From: JABWAN01 sp041918175
GTDB lineage: Bacteria > Zhuqueibacterota > Zhuqueibacteria > Zhuqueibacterales > Zhuqueibacteraceae
Direction: 5' to 3'
DNA length: 64,000 nucleotides
Assembly (NCBI GenBank): GCA_041918175.1
Contig: JAYRWE010000058.1
Span: 1-64,000 of the forward strand
This document shows positions 55,583-64,000 of this stretch, in pieces. Both the position numbers and the translations under genes were made by a program. Below the pieces are notes generated by a model. The model did no database searches. It was not told the origin of the DNA and worked only from the letters and a program-made list of their open reading frames with translations. Position 1 is the stretch's first letter; every line of letters begins with the position of its first letter.

Positions 55583-58539
55583 AAGCATTCATGCAAAGGC
55601 GGTGGCGTCCGGCGGTTTGGGCGATTCTATTTTTGATCGTGGGATGTTCGAGTAGCGATGAAGTTGCTCTCCTCACGCGCAATTTTTCGGGGCAAATGAC
55701 GCCCTCGACCGAATGGGAATCTACCATGCGCGCGCTGGCGGTGGATCGCGCCGATTCGCTGAGATTGCAAGCCTGGCAAACGCAACGCACGCTTCCTTCC
55801 GATTCGTTCTCCATTTGGATCAAAAATAATTATTGGCCGCTGCAATCGCTCGCATTACGCCTTGCCGAGCAAAGCCTGTTGCTCGGGAGCGTCAAGCGGC
55901 ATGCACAAGCACAAACACAGTTTGATAAGGCGCAACTTCTCGCTGCTGATTTTGCGCACACGCTGGGCGACAGCCTGCTCCTCGCGTTCTCTTCTTTTAT
56001 TTCCCAATTAGATTCCACCAGCAGAACTTCGCGCGCACTCATGACGGTGCAGCGCTTCCTCGCACGTGATTTACTCGTACACGGTAAATTTCAAGAAGCA
56101 GGCAGCGCTTTTGAAAAATTACGCGCGGCTGCATTGCGTTTGCAAGATCCTATTTTAGAACTTTACGCCAAGCTGGGCGAGCTTGATGCTTGGTCACAAC
56201 AGGATCGCGCCGACACCGTCATCGTATTGGGGAATGCGCTGGCGCAGGCCGCACAACGCCAAAAATTTGTTTGGATGCAGGCGCAAACGCTCAATCTCGT
56301 GGCGGATGCGCATCGTGCGTTGGATCATGATGCCTTGGCGTTGCAAAACGCCGAACAAGCGCTTGCTCTTGCGCAACACCTTGCAGATCGCCTTACGCAA
56401 CGCGACGCGCATTTTTATCGCGCGCGCATTTTATATCGCATGGATCGCTTGCATGAGGCGGAAGCCGCGCTGCGGGAAATGCAGCAAGCGGATTGGGAAG
56501 GAGAGTTTGAAGCGGAAGCGTGGTTTTTAGAAGGACAAATGCAGCTAGAAAGTGGCGAATACGGCTTGGCGCATTCTTCTTTTGAAAAGGCCGCGGAGCG
56601 TTTCGCCAGCCTCGGCCAGTTTGCGAATGTGGCCGCAGCATATAGCAACTCTTCTTTGCTGCACGTCGAAAACGGCGAGTATCAACGCGCCCTCGCGGAT
56701 GAGCGCCGCGCCTTTGACTGGCACGCGCGCGAGCACAGCCAAAGCCGCATGGCGCGTTCGCACATGAATCTCGGTTTTATCCATGCGCGCATGGATAGTT
56801 TGACGAAAGCACAGGCTGCATATCACGCCGCGCTCAAGTTGTTTGCTCAAAGTAAAGAAGCACGCGGCAGCTTGGAGACATACCTTTTGCAAGGCGAGCT
56901 TTTTTTAAAGCACGGGCGCTGGCACGACGCGGAGCAAAATTTTTTGCTTGCGGCCAGAGAAGCGCAACCGCTCGGTTTTGTGTTGGGGCATGCGCGCGCG
57001 TGTTTGAAGCTGGCCGAACTTGCCGTGCAACAAAGCCGCTTTGCCGCGGCCGATTCGCTATTGCGTATGACGGAGATGATCTCCGCGAATCTCAACAGCC
57101 CACTCCTGCAGGCGGAAGCGCAATGGCAACGCGCACAACTTGCAAAGCGACAGGCGCAGCCGCGGCTCGCATTGGCTCATCTCGAAAACGCCATGACGCT
57201 GCAAGAAAAAATGTTCGGTTCGCTCACGCGCGATAGCTTGCGGGTGAGCTTCTTTGCAACGGTGCAGGATTATTTTGATGAAGCCGTGAGTTTGGCTTTC
57301 GCGCTCGAGGAAAGCGAACGCGCGCTGCATTACGCGGAACGCGGCCGCAGCCGCGCTTTGTTGGAAGCATGGGGCGAAGAATATGCGGACAGCACGCAGG
57401 GTTTGCTCGGCGCCACACCCTCTCTTGCTGAAATACAAAAATCTTTGCGGCCGCACGCGCGGGTGCTCGTGTATCGCGTCTTGCCGGAGACGACCGTGCT
57501 ATGGCTGCTCTCACGCGATAAAATGCTGACGCAACGACTGCCCATCACCGGAGCCGCGCTGCACGATTCGACGCAGAAATATTTGCGCAGCCTCGGCGCG
57601 ATTGACTTCGAGGCGTTTCGCAAGCGCGTGAATGCCGACGCGAAGGCGGTGTATGAAGAAAATCGAGAATGGGGAAGAAAATTCTACGAGCTTTTGCTTG
57701 CTCCCATTGCCGCGGAGCTGAAGTCCGAGCATGAGTTGTACGTGATTGCCGACGGCGTTTTGCAGCAAGTGCCGTTTGGAGCATTGGTCTCGGCGCGCGG
57801 GCTTTTTGTGGAAGAAGAAAACACGGTGATGAAAACGCCGAGCCTCACTGTGCTCTATCGCGGTTTGCGCCAGCCCATTCGCACCGCGCCGTTGTCAACG
57901 AATCGTTTGTTGTATGTCGGAAATCCCGCGGGCGATTTGCCTGCGGCCTCATCTGAAATGAAAAACGTGACTGCGCATTTCACCAAGAAGACCGTTTTGC
58001 TGCAACACCTTGCCCGTTTCGATACGATTCAAACTTCTTTGCACGAAGGCGCTGAGATCGTTCATCTGTCTCTGCACGCCGTGGCAGACCCGACGCGCGC
58101 GCTCAATTCCTACGTTGAACTGAGCCGCCCCGAAGCGACGGCCACACATCCCAGCACGGAAAAAATTTATGCGCGCCGGCTTTTGGAATGGGAGATGAAG
58201 AATACGTGGCTTGTGTTGTTGAATGGGTGCGAAACCGGAACCGGACAAGTTGTGCGCGGCGAAGGCGTGTTGCATCTCGCGCGGCTGTTCGCGGTGCAAC
58301 GTGTCGCGCTTGTCGTCGCTTCATTGTGGAAGAATGATGATCGCTGGTCCGCGGCATTGGTCACGGAGTTTTATCGCCAACTTGCAGCCGGGGCCGCGCC
58401 GCAAGCGGCTTTGCATGCAGCGAAATTGGAAACGATTAAAAATTTAACCAACGCTCCGCTGCTAAAATATCCGCTGCCATATTTTTGGGCGGTGTTGGAA
58501 TTGTATCTCAATCGTGCGGTGGCACAAACTAACTCATAA
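55579..58539 (+). CDS. CHAT-domain TPR lipoprotein
   Basis: A 986-residue protein with a lipoprotein signal (LFLIVGC, modified Cys 23), a long run of tetratricopeptide repeats (about 60-560) and a C-terminal CHAT caspase-like domain (about 690-980) with the catalytic His in VHLSLHAVADP and Cys in LLNGCETGTGQVVRGEG. The His/Cys pair is intact, so protease activity is plausible. The lipobox puts it on the outer face. CHAT proteases cut chosen partner proteins after activation; the following small repeat protein is a candidate substrate or regulator. Confidence 0.85.
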   Translation: MKAFMQRRWRPAVWAILFLIVGCSSSDEVALLTRNFSGQMTPSTEWESTMRALAVDRADSLRLQAWQTQRTLPSDSFSIWIKNNYWPLQSLALRLAEQSLLLGSVKRHAQAQTQFDKAQLLAADFAHTLGDSLLLAFSSFISQLDSTSRTSRALMTVQRFLARDLLVHGKFQEAGSAFEKLRAAALRLQDPILELYAKLGELDAWSQQDRADTVIVLGNALAQAAQRQKFVWMQAQTLNLVADAHRALDHDALALQNAEQALALAQHLADRLTQRDAHFYRARILYRMDRLHEAEAALREMQQADWEGEFEAEAWFLEGQMQLESGEYGLAHSSFEKAAERFASLGQFANVAAAYSNSSLLHVENGEYQRALADERRAFDWHAREHSQSRMARSHMNLGFIHARMDSLTKAQAAYHAALKLFAQSKEARGSLETYLLQGELFLKHGRWHDAEQNFLLAAREAQPLGFVLGHARACLKLAELAVQQSRFAAADSLLRMTEMISANLNSPLLQAEAQWQRAQLAKRQAQPRLALAHLENAMTLQEKMFGSLTRDSLRVSFFATVQDYFDEAVSLAFALEESERALHYAERGRSRALLEAWGEEYADSTQGLLGATPSLAEIQKSLRPHARVLVYRVLPETTVLWLLSRDKMLTQRLPITGAALHDSTQKYLRSLGAIDFEAFRKRVNADAKAVYEENREWGRKFYELLLAPIAAELKSEHELYVIADGVLQQVPFGALVSARGLFVEEENTVMKTPSLTVLYRGLRQPIRTAPLSTNRLLYVGNPAGDLPAASSEMKNVTAHFTKKTVLLQHLARFDTIQTSLHEGAEIVHLSLHAVADPTRALNSYVELSRPEATATHPSTEKIYARRLLEWEMKNTWLVLLNGCETGTGQVVRGEGVLHLARLFAVQRVALVVASLWKNDDRWSAALVTEFYRQLAAGAAPQAALHAAKLETIKNLTNAPLLKYPLPYFWAVLELYLNRAVAQTNS

Positions 58540-58552
58540 CGGAGGAACATGT

Positions 58553-58939
58553 ATGGCAACAGATCTCAAAGATCGCGGCCCGAAAATGCCGACGAAGCCT
58601 AGACTTTCTCGCCCTCGCGAGTTGCCGAACGTTGCAAGCGAGAGCGTTCTCAACAAAACGGACGCAAGAATGGTAGTGAGCAAAGATCGCGGCACAGGCA
58701 TGTCCACGAAGCCGAAAATTTCGCGCGACCGTGAATGGCCGAAAGAGCGCAAAGATCGCGGTACCGGCATGGCGACAAAGCCGAAGATTTCTCGTGATCG
58801 TGAATGGCCGAAGGAGCGTAAAGATCGCGGCACCGGCATGGCGACAAAGCCGAAGATTTCTCGTGATCGTGAGTGGCCGAAAGTAGCTACGAAGAAAGCG
58901 GCGGGTAAAAAAATAGCGTTGCGGGGAAGTCAGGCGTGA
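58553..58939 (+). CDS. Small basic protein of 23-residue repeats
   Basis: A 128-residue, very basic protein. Three near-identical 69-bp (23-residue) units lie at 58682-58750, 58751-58819 and 58820-58888, each reading KDRGTGM[A/S]TKPKIS then RDREWPK. A diverged first unit (LKDRGPKMPTKPRLSRPREL) comes near the start. No signal or membrane segment. The ATG has GGAGG upstream; an ATG four nucleotides earlier runs into a stop after 17 codons. It follows the CHAT gene by 13 nt, so it is co-transcribed. No known family is recognised. Confidence 0.75.
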   Translation: MATDLKDRGPKMPTKPRLSRPRELPNVASESVLNKTDARMVVSKDRGTGMSTKPKISRDREWPKERKDRGTGMATKPKISRDREWPKERKDRGTGMATKPKISRDREWPKVATKKAAGKKIALRGSQA

Positions 58940-58946
58940 GTGTGAT

Positions 58947-58978
58947 GCAAATGCCGGTCAATGTTGGCCGGCATTTGC
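58947..58978. terminator. Hairpin between convergent genes
   Basis: GCAAATGCCGG/CCGGCATTTGC, 11-bp perfect stem with a 10-nt loop, straddling the end of the minus-strand FHA gene just after the repeat-protein stop. There is no T-tract, so it is a weak terminator candidate. Confidence 0.5.
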
Positions 58979-60427
58979 CGCATAGTTTGCACCCGCGGAT
59001 TGTAATGGATTGTCAAATTCAAACCCAAACAAGCGCGGATTCTCGCCGATCACCGCGGCAGAGATGATATAGAAAACGTAGTCGTAAGTTTCTTGCGGAA
59101 TCGCCTCGCGATGGTTTTGCAGCAGATGCCAAAAATTGCGCTCGCGTGGATTGTCCGGCATTTTTTGAATCAACTCCCGCACGTTGTTCTCGCCCCAATT
59201 ATACGAAGCAATCACCAACAGCCCCGAAGCTTTTGCCTCCGTGTCATAAATCGTGCGCAGATATTTTGCCGCGGCTTGCGTGGACTTTTCAAAATCATGG
59301 CGCTCGTCGCGCGGATCGTGGCGACGATAGTTCACGAGCGGTCCGATGCGCAAACCATATTGCTCCGCGGTGGTCGGAATAAATTGCCACATGCCTTTGG
59401 CAATGCCGTGGCGCGTCACCGGCCCGCATGAGCTGGGATCAAAGTTGCTCTCTTGCAGCGCGATATAAAAAAACTGCGGCGGCAGATCGTTAGCCAAGAG
59501 TGCTTCAAAAATTCGCGCAGTATAATCGTTCTCCGCGGCGCGTTCGAGCGCGTTGCGCAAACGATCGGTGGAGCGCCATTTTGCAACATAGTTGCGCACC
59601 TCGCGGGCAAAGCCGGGCGGCATATCAACTTCACATTCACCGAGTTGCCGTGCAATGCGCAAAATCAAACGCTCTTCTTCCACGAGATCGGCTTTGGTCA
59701 AACGCGCCTCATCCACAAAACGATCGTACTTTCGCGCCAGTTCTTTGCGTCGCGCCTTTTGACGATCAATCTCGGCAATGGCTTCGGCCTCGCCGGTTTT
59801 CTGCACCGCGCGGTCTAAGCTCGCCAGGGTAAGCTCGAGCTCTTTCATTTCATAAAAAATATCTTTTGCGAGTGTCTGCTGCTGATCAAGTTGGTCATGC
59901 TTTTGTTTGGCATACCAGGCCGCGCCAATGAAGAGAACACTCACCAAGGCAATGGCAGCAAGATAGCCGTGCGTCGGTCGAAACTGGCGCGAGGAGCGCA
60001 CGAGGGTTTTGCGCGGGGGAGTTAGCTTGCGTTGCGCGCGTTGCGCATAGCGCTGCACGGCGTCAACCACGATCGCGGTCACGAGCATTTGCGGCTGCGG
60101 CGGAATTTGCCCGGGAATGTGCAAGCGCAACGTGGGGCCGTTTTTCCCGAGCCGAATGAGCGCGTGTTCGCTTAATATTTCATGCGCAATGCGCACGCCG
60201 TTGAGAAACACACCGTTGGTGCTGTGCAAATCACGCACGCACCAATAGCCGTTTTCATAAGCGATTTCAGCGTGCACGCGGCTGAGGGCGTAGTCCTCGA
60301 TGCGCACTTCACATTTGGCGTCGCGTCCAATGCGAAAGCGGGTCTTGAACTCAAAGTCCGTTTTGAGCGCTTCACCTTGCTCGATTTTGACTTTGACGGA
60401 GGGGGGTGTCGTCTGGGTGTGTGACAT
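58958..60427 (-). CDS. FHA domain - membrane helix - lytic transglycosylase
   Basis: A 489-residue three-part protein. Residues 25-105 are an FHA phospho-peptide domain (FRIGRDAKCEVRIEDYALSR, HSTNGVFLNGVRI). A membrane helix follows (about 155-172, YLAAIALVSVLFIGAAWY), then a coiled coil (about 175-265), and a C-terminal SLT lytic transglycosylase (ALQESNFDPSS with catalytic Glu, GMWQFIPTTAEQYGL, SYNWGENNV). The FHA side is cytoplasmic and the enzyme outside, so a phosphorylation signal could direct wall cleavage across the membrane. No kinase is adjacent. Confidence 0.85.
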   Translation of the reverse strand: MSHTQTTPPSVKVKIEQGEALKTDFEFKTRFRIGRDAKCEVRIEDYALSRVHAEIAYENGYWCVRDLHSTNGVFLNGVRIAHEILSEHALIRLGKNGPTLRLHIPGQIPPQPQMLVTAIVVDAVQRYAQRAQRKLTPPRKTLVRSSRQFRPTHGYLAAIALVSVLFIGAAWYAKQKHDQLDQQQTLAKDIFYEMKELELTLASLDRAVQKTGEAEAIAEIDRQKARRKELARKYDRFVDEARLTKADLVEEERLILRIARQLGECEVDMPPGFAREVRNYVAKWRSTDRLRNALERAAENDYTARIFEALLANDLPPQFFYIALQESNFDPSSCGPVTRHGIAKGMWQFIPTTAEQYGLRIGPLVNYRRHDPRDERHDFEKSTQAAAKYLRTIYDTEAKASGLLVIASYNWGENNVRELIQKMPDNPRERNFWHLLQNHREAIPQETYDYVFYIISAAVIGENPRLFGFEFDNPLQSAGANYAANAGQH

Positions 60428-60463
60428 TCCGCAAAAGTTGAGAGGTCCTGCTCTAATCAGCTT

Positions 60464-61210
60464 TCATGAAAAAAAGTTTACGATTGTGAAATAGCCGAGT
60501 TGGGCTAAATAGGCATGCATGGGAATAGTCGCGGTCCGCGGCGGAAAAATTTGCCAGCGTGCTCCCCAATAAGCCAACATCAATCCGAATACAAACCACG
60601 CGATGAAATTGCGGAAAGGAATTTCATGTGCATGCCAATTCCAATAGCCGAGCTTCATTGCCGCGGGTTCCATAAACACATCGAACAGCACCATGAACGC
60701 CGCAATGGCGAGGGCTTGCCACAGCGGGCGTGCATAACAGCGCTGCGGCAAAATCTTTTGCGCAAGCGCCGCGCTGCCGAGCAACATACTGAGCCACGCA
60801 CATCCAATAACGAGCGGCACTTCTCCGAAGAGCGGCTGTAACGTATCGCCATAGGCGTAGCTTCCAAAAATAACTCCGCTGCGAACGCCCAGCCATTCCA
60901 CGAAATAGCTTCCCACCAAAACCGCAAGGCTCCATCCCGTAAACCTCGTGCGTTGTGCATTTCGTGTGACATGCTGCTTCGTTTTATTTACCTGCAAACT
61001 GTTAGGTTGCGTAATCAAAAACTCATAATAAAGCAACAACGCCAAGCCGGCGATCATGGGCGCGGCGAGAATTTTCATGGCGGTTTGAAACAGAGCCAGT
61101 GCATGCCACAATCCGCCGGCGAGCAAGATGATATAGAGCAAAGGAATAATGATGCGATTGCGCGTAAGCGGGGCTTGCATGGGAAGCCGTGCGGGGAGGT
61201 GAAGGTTCAT
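60464..61210 (-). CDS. cruF: Carotenoid biosynthesis protein (CruF-like)
   Basis: A 248-residue, multi-helix membrane protein. Conserved blocks are YFVEWLGVRSGVIFGSYAYG and MEPAAMKLGYWNWHAHEIPF with RNFIAWFVFG, diagnostic of the DUF422/CruF carotenoid hydratase family, which adds water at the 1' position of carotenoid end groups. It lies 15 bp after the glycosyltransferase gene; the two act in sequence in pathways for glycosylated carotenoids. Confidence 0.8.
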   Translation of the reverse strand: MNLHLPARLPMQAPLTRNRIIIPLLYIILLAGGLWHALALFQTAMKILAAPMIAGLALLLYYEFLITQPNSLQVNKTKQHVTRNAQRTRFTGWSLAVLVGSYFVEWLGVRSGVIFGSYAYGDTLQPLFGEVPLVIGCAWLSMLLGSAALAQKILPQRCYARPLWQALAIAAFMVLFDVFMEPAAMKLGYWNWHAHEIPFRNFIAWFVFGLMLAYWGARWQIFPPRTATIPMHAYLAQLGYFTIVNFFS

Positions 61211-61225
61211 GCCAATAATATCGTA

Positions 61226-62347
61226 TTAGGAACCTGGTGCCGTAGCATACGTCCGATCCTTCCACGCGACTTTGCGACTGCGATGCCAACGATAGGAATT
61301 AATACCGAGCAGGAGCATGAGCACAATGGCGAGCGGATGCAAAACAACGCTGACAAAAATCGGATGTCCAAAACCCCAAGCGAGTGCCAACCGCAGCAGC
61401 AGGTTGAGCGCAATTGCATAAGTTGCCTGCCGCGTGAAAGGCTCAATCCAGAATAAGGCGTACGGCAAAACATGAATTGCAATTAGCAGTAGCAAGAGCG
61501 CAAAGAAAGGAACAGTGCGATAACGCACCAGCCCGAAAAGGTTTTTCGAATAGCCTGCCCAAATGCCGCGCAGATTTTCATACATGCGCGCGAAAATTTC
61601 TCCCTTGCCGCAAAGTGTGAGCACGGTTTCGCCCGCGCGTTTGGCGCGACGCATCAACTCCACGTCTTCCACGATTTCATTGCGCACGCGCGCATGGCCG
61701 CCGATGCGCGCATAGGCCTCGCGCGTGAAAGCCATCCAATGGCCGTTTGCCGCAGCAAGCGAGGGATTGCGGCTGAGATACGCGAGCCATAGCGGCAGAT
61801 AACTATACACGAACATATCGAGCAGCGGCACAATTAATTTTTCCGGCAGAGTGTTTACTCGATGCTGGGAGAATGCCGAGAGCATGCTCAGTTGATATTT
61901 TTGCATCCACCCCACGGTGTGCGAAAGAACGCGCGGCGAGTAACGCAAATCAGCGTCGGTAAAAATGAAAAGTTCGCCCCGCGCGTGCGTGCTGAGTTGA
62001 TGGCATGCCCAGTTTTTTCCCAGCCAACCCGCGGGCAAAGGCGCGCCGCGCAATAGCCGAAGCTGCGGATGCGCAACGGCCATGTGCTCCACAATGGCTG
62101 CGGTTTCATCCGTGGAGTCGTCATCCAAAACGAGAATTTCGAAACGGGCATACTCTTGCGCGAGCAAATCGCGCAAGCCGTTCGCAATTTTTGCCGCTTC
62201 ATTGCGCGCGGGCATGAGCACAGAAACGAAGGGAGAACTTTGCAGCGCAGGCGCGCGGCGCAGGCGGGGCGCGGTGAGGAGATTGCACAACGTGATGAGC
62301 AGTAGAATGCTCAACACGACGATGACGGCAGCGAGCGCATAGCTCAT
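61226..62347 (-). CDS. cruC: Membrane glycosyltransferase family 2 (CruC-like)
   Basis: A 373-residue protein with a leading membrane helix (ALAAVIVVLSILLLITL), a GT-A domain (VLMPARNEAAKI, VLDDDSTDET, FTDADLRYSP as the DxD-type site, VRNEIVEDVELMRRAKRAG with ED and xxR) and C-terminal helices. The pairing with CruF points to carotenoid 2'-glycosylation. An acyltransferase or other sugar target cannot be excluded. Confidence 0.75.
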   Translation of the reverse strand: MSYALAAVIVVLSILLLITLCNLLTAPRLRRAPALQSSPFVSVLMPARNEAAKIANGLRDLLAQEYARFEILVLDDDSTDETAAIVEHMAVAHPQLRLLRGAPLPAGWLGKNWACHQLSTHARGELFIFTDADLRYSPRVLSHTVGWMQKYQLSMLSAFSQHRVNTLPEKLIVPLLDMFVYSYLPLWLAYLSRNPSLAAANGHWMAFTREAYARIGGHARVRNEIVEDVELMRRAKRAGETVLTLCGKGEIFARMYENLRGIWAGYSKNLFGLVRYRTVPFFALLLLLIAIHVLPYALFWIEPFTRQATYAIALNLLLRLALAWGFGHPIFVSVVLHPLAIVLMLLLGINSYRWHRSRKVAWKDRTYATAPGS

Positions 62348-62350
62348 GGG

Positions 62351-64000
62351 TCAGGATTTAAAATTATTCTCGCGGAAACGGCGCAGCATGGCAACCAGGT
62401 CTTCGCGCTCTTCCGCCTCGCGCTGCGCCCTTTGCTCGGGTGAAGTGACGTGTTCCAACGTTTGTTGCAAAACTTCCGGCGGCATTTCTTTGATGAAACG
62501 CGAAGGCTGCAGTTCCAACACTTCTTTGTAGCGTGTGCGCTTGGTGGAGAAACTCACGGTCAATTCACGTTGCGCGCGCGTGACGGCAACATAGCACAGA
62601 CGGCGCTCTTCTTCCACACTGCCGTTTTCAATCGAGCGCGTGCTGGGAAACTGGCCTTCATTCATGCCGAAGAGAAACACGAAGGGAAACTCCAAGCCCT
62701 TTGCGGAATGCACCGTGAGAAAGATGGCGCGATCGACTTTCTCGTTGAGATAATCGCTGTCGGAAATCAAACTGATGCGATCTAAAAAAGCGTCGAGCGT
62801 CGGCTCTTCGCTGTTTTGCTCAAAGCGTTTGATGCTGCCCAAAAACTCGCGCACGTTGATGACTTTGGCCTCGCGCGCTTTTTCATCTGCTACGCTTTCT
62901 TCCAAAGCTTTTATGTATGCGATCTCTTTCATCAAATCTTCGGTGACGGCGCTGATTGGGCCTTGGCGATAGCGCGCGCGATACTTATCAACAAGCTGCA
63001 CGAACTCGGCAATCGTATGCAGCGTGGCGGGGCGCAGATCGCCGACCTGCGCCGCCTCTTTCATCGCATGAAAAAGATTTTTGCGCGTACGCAGACAATA
63101 CTCATGCAGTTTCATCAACGTTGCGCTGCCGATGCCGCGCTTGGGAAATTCCAGCGCGCGTTTGAGATTGAGTTCATCATCGGGATTGCGCATGAGTTTT
63201 AAATAGGCAATGCAATTGCGCACTTCCGGGCGCTCATAAAACGAGGTGCCGCCGATGAGTTGATAGGCCACGCCGGCGTTGCGCGCCGCCTCTTCGAGCG
63301 GGCGCAGTTGAAAATTGGTGCGCACGAGCACCGCGAAATCCGCAAAGCGCACCGCAGGATCGATCGCCTTTCGCTGCATGAGCGTATTCATGATGCGCTC
63401 GGCCTCGTCGTTTTCGTTTTCGGCTTGAATGAGAGCGATGCGCACCTCGCTGCGTTGTTGCGACCAGAGCCGCTTATCTTTGCGGCGAAGGTTATTGCGA
63501 ATAATGGCATTGGCCGCGTCGAGCAAGGTTTGGTGCGAGCGATAATTTTGCTCCAGCTTGATCACGCGCGCGCCCGCGAAGTGCTGCTCGAATTGCAAAA
63601 TCATTTCCGGATCAGCGCCGCGCCACGAATAGATGGCTTGATCATCATCGCCGACCACGCAGAGATTGCGATGCGGCCCAAGCAGGAGCCGAATGAAACG
63701 ATATTGCAGCGGATTCGTGTCTTGATATTCATCGACCATGATGTACCGAAAACGCTCTTGATAATGGCGCCGCACCTCTTCGTTTTGTTCGAGCAAATTC
63801 GTGGCGAGAATGAGAATATCGTCGAAGTCGATGGCGTTGCAGCCGCGCGTGCGTTGGAGATAGTGCTCGTACAAATCGCCGAAGAGCATTTCTTCCGCAT
63901 TCGTTTGCTTTAAAAATTTGGCCGGCGCTTCGCCGCTGTTTTTCGCCGAAGAGATACGGCCGAGCAATTCGGGAACGTTGTGCCCGGCAAACTCGAGCGC
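62351..64000 (-). CDS. UvrD/PcrA-type helicase, partial
   Basis: The C-terminal part of a superfamily 1A helicase, cut by the right edge; the N-terminus with Walker A lies beyond position 64000. Visible motifs: MVDEYQDTNPLQY (II), VVGDDDQAIYSWRGA (III), EQNYRSHQTL (IV), LTVHSAKGLEFPFVFL (V) and CYVAVTRAQREL (VI). It acts in DNA repair or replication by unwinding DNA 3' to 5'. Its last bases lie 3 bp before the CruC-like gene start. Confidence 0.9.
   Translation of the reverse strand, partial: ALEFAGHNVPELLGRISSAKNSGEAPAKFLKQTNAEEMLFGDLYEHYLQRTRGCNAIDFDDILILATNLLEQNEEVRRHYQERFRYIMVDEYQDTNPLQYRFIRLLLGPHRNLCVVGDDDQAIYSWRGADPEMILQFEQHFAGARVIKLEQNYRSHQTLLDAANAIIRNNLRRKDKRLWSQQRSEVRIALIQAENENDEAERIMNTLMQRKAIDPAVRFADFAVLVRTNFQLRPLEEAARNAGVAYQLIGGTSFYERPEVRNCIAYLKLMRNPDDELNLKRALEFPKRGIGSATLMKLHEYCLRTRKNLFHAMKEAAQVGDLRPATLHTIAEFVQLVDKYRARYRQGPISAVTEDLMKEIAYIKALEESVADEKAREAKVINVREFLGSIKRFEQNSEEPTLDAFLDRISLISDSDYLNEKVDRAIFLTVHSAKGLEFPFVFLFGMNEGQFPSTRSIENGSVEEERRLCYVAVTRAQRELTVSFSTKRTRYKEVLELQPSRFIKEMPPEVLQQTLEHVTSPEQRAQREAEEREDLVAMLRRFRENNFKS

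Overview
The window is a gene-dense bacterial chromosome segment of moderately high GC content, with many GTG/TTG starts, ATGA overlaps and Shine-Dalgarno sites. It shows C-terminal 'NYPNPFNP...' type IX secretion-like sorting domains, a Bacteroidetes-style hybrid two-component system, cruF/cruC-like carotenoid genes and many short intergenic repeat families. Together these point to an uncultured FCB-group or KSB1-like bacterium. That placement is inferred from gene content; there is no rRNA or tRNA here to test it.

Region 1 (54-12598, all minus strand) is a type III-D-like CRISPR-Cas locus. In transcription order it encodes a CARF/wHTH protein, Cas10 (GGDD cyclase motif, no HD domain), a Cas7-like RAMP, Csx10, two small helical proteins, a protein that reads as a Cas11/Csm2-like small subunit fused to a TIR domain, a Csm3-like Cas7, another Cas7, Csx19, a TIGR03986-type RAMP, a second TIR protein with a Rossmann-like C-terminus, and Cas6. 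No CRISPR array or cas1/cas2 is in the window. The Cas11-TIR fusion is the most striking feature: it would place a probable NAD-cleaving domain in the interference complex itself, beside a second TIR protein that could answer to cyclic oligoadenylate.

Region 2 (13124-25879, plus strand) holds a tldD/tldE pair with a Tat-type leader on TldD only, a nucleotidyltransferase-like pair, and a MoxR/DUF58/Bat-like membrane operon (DUF4159, MoxR, DUF58, BatA-like, two large membrane proteins). Region 3 (26273-32204, minus strand) has secreted proteins, a sulfurtransferase and toxin-antitoxin-type small genes. One of the latter looks like an antitoxin joined to the tail of its former toxin partner.

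Region 4 (32380-41124) has a 1443-residue hybrid two-component regulator whose kinase domain is interrupted in frame by an intergenic-type repeat, then a graveyard of sorting-domain, SUMF1 and IS66 fragments, then a PAS/GAF sigma-54 activator. Region 5 (41715-49249, plus strand) contains small enzymes, a STAS-like protein and a PAS-SpoIIE phosphatase. Region 6 (49424-53194) carries an ABC exporter whose ATPase is split by one in-frame stop, and a short asparaginase-like protein.

Region 7 (53720-58939, plus strand) is a membrane-linked module: a sigma factor with a hydrophobic N-terminus, a zinc-finger/TPR anti-sigma-like protein, a CHAT-TPR lipoprotein with an intact His/Cys pair, and a small basic protein made of 23-residue repeats. 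The window ends (58958-64000, minus strand) with an FHA-transmembrane-lytic transglycosylase fusion, a carotenoid CruF/CruC-like pair and a UvrD/PcrA helicase cut by the right edge.

Across the window lie several families of short repeats: degenerate 7-8 bp tandem arrays, paired small palindromes with a CT-NN-AG core, and 60-155 bp inverted repeats. Several are found inside coding sequence.
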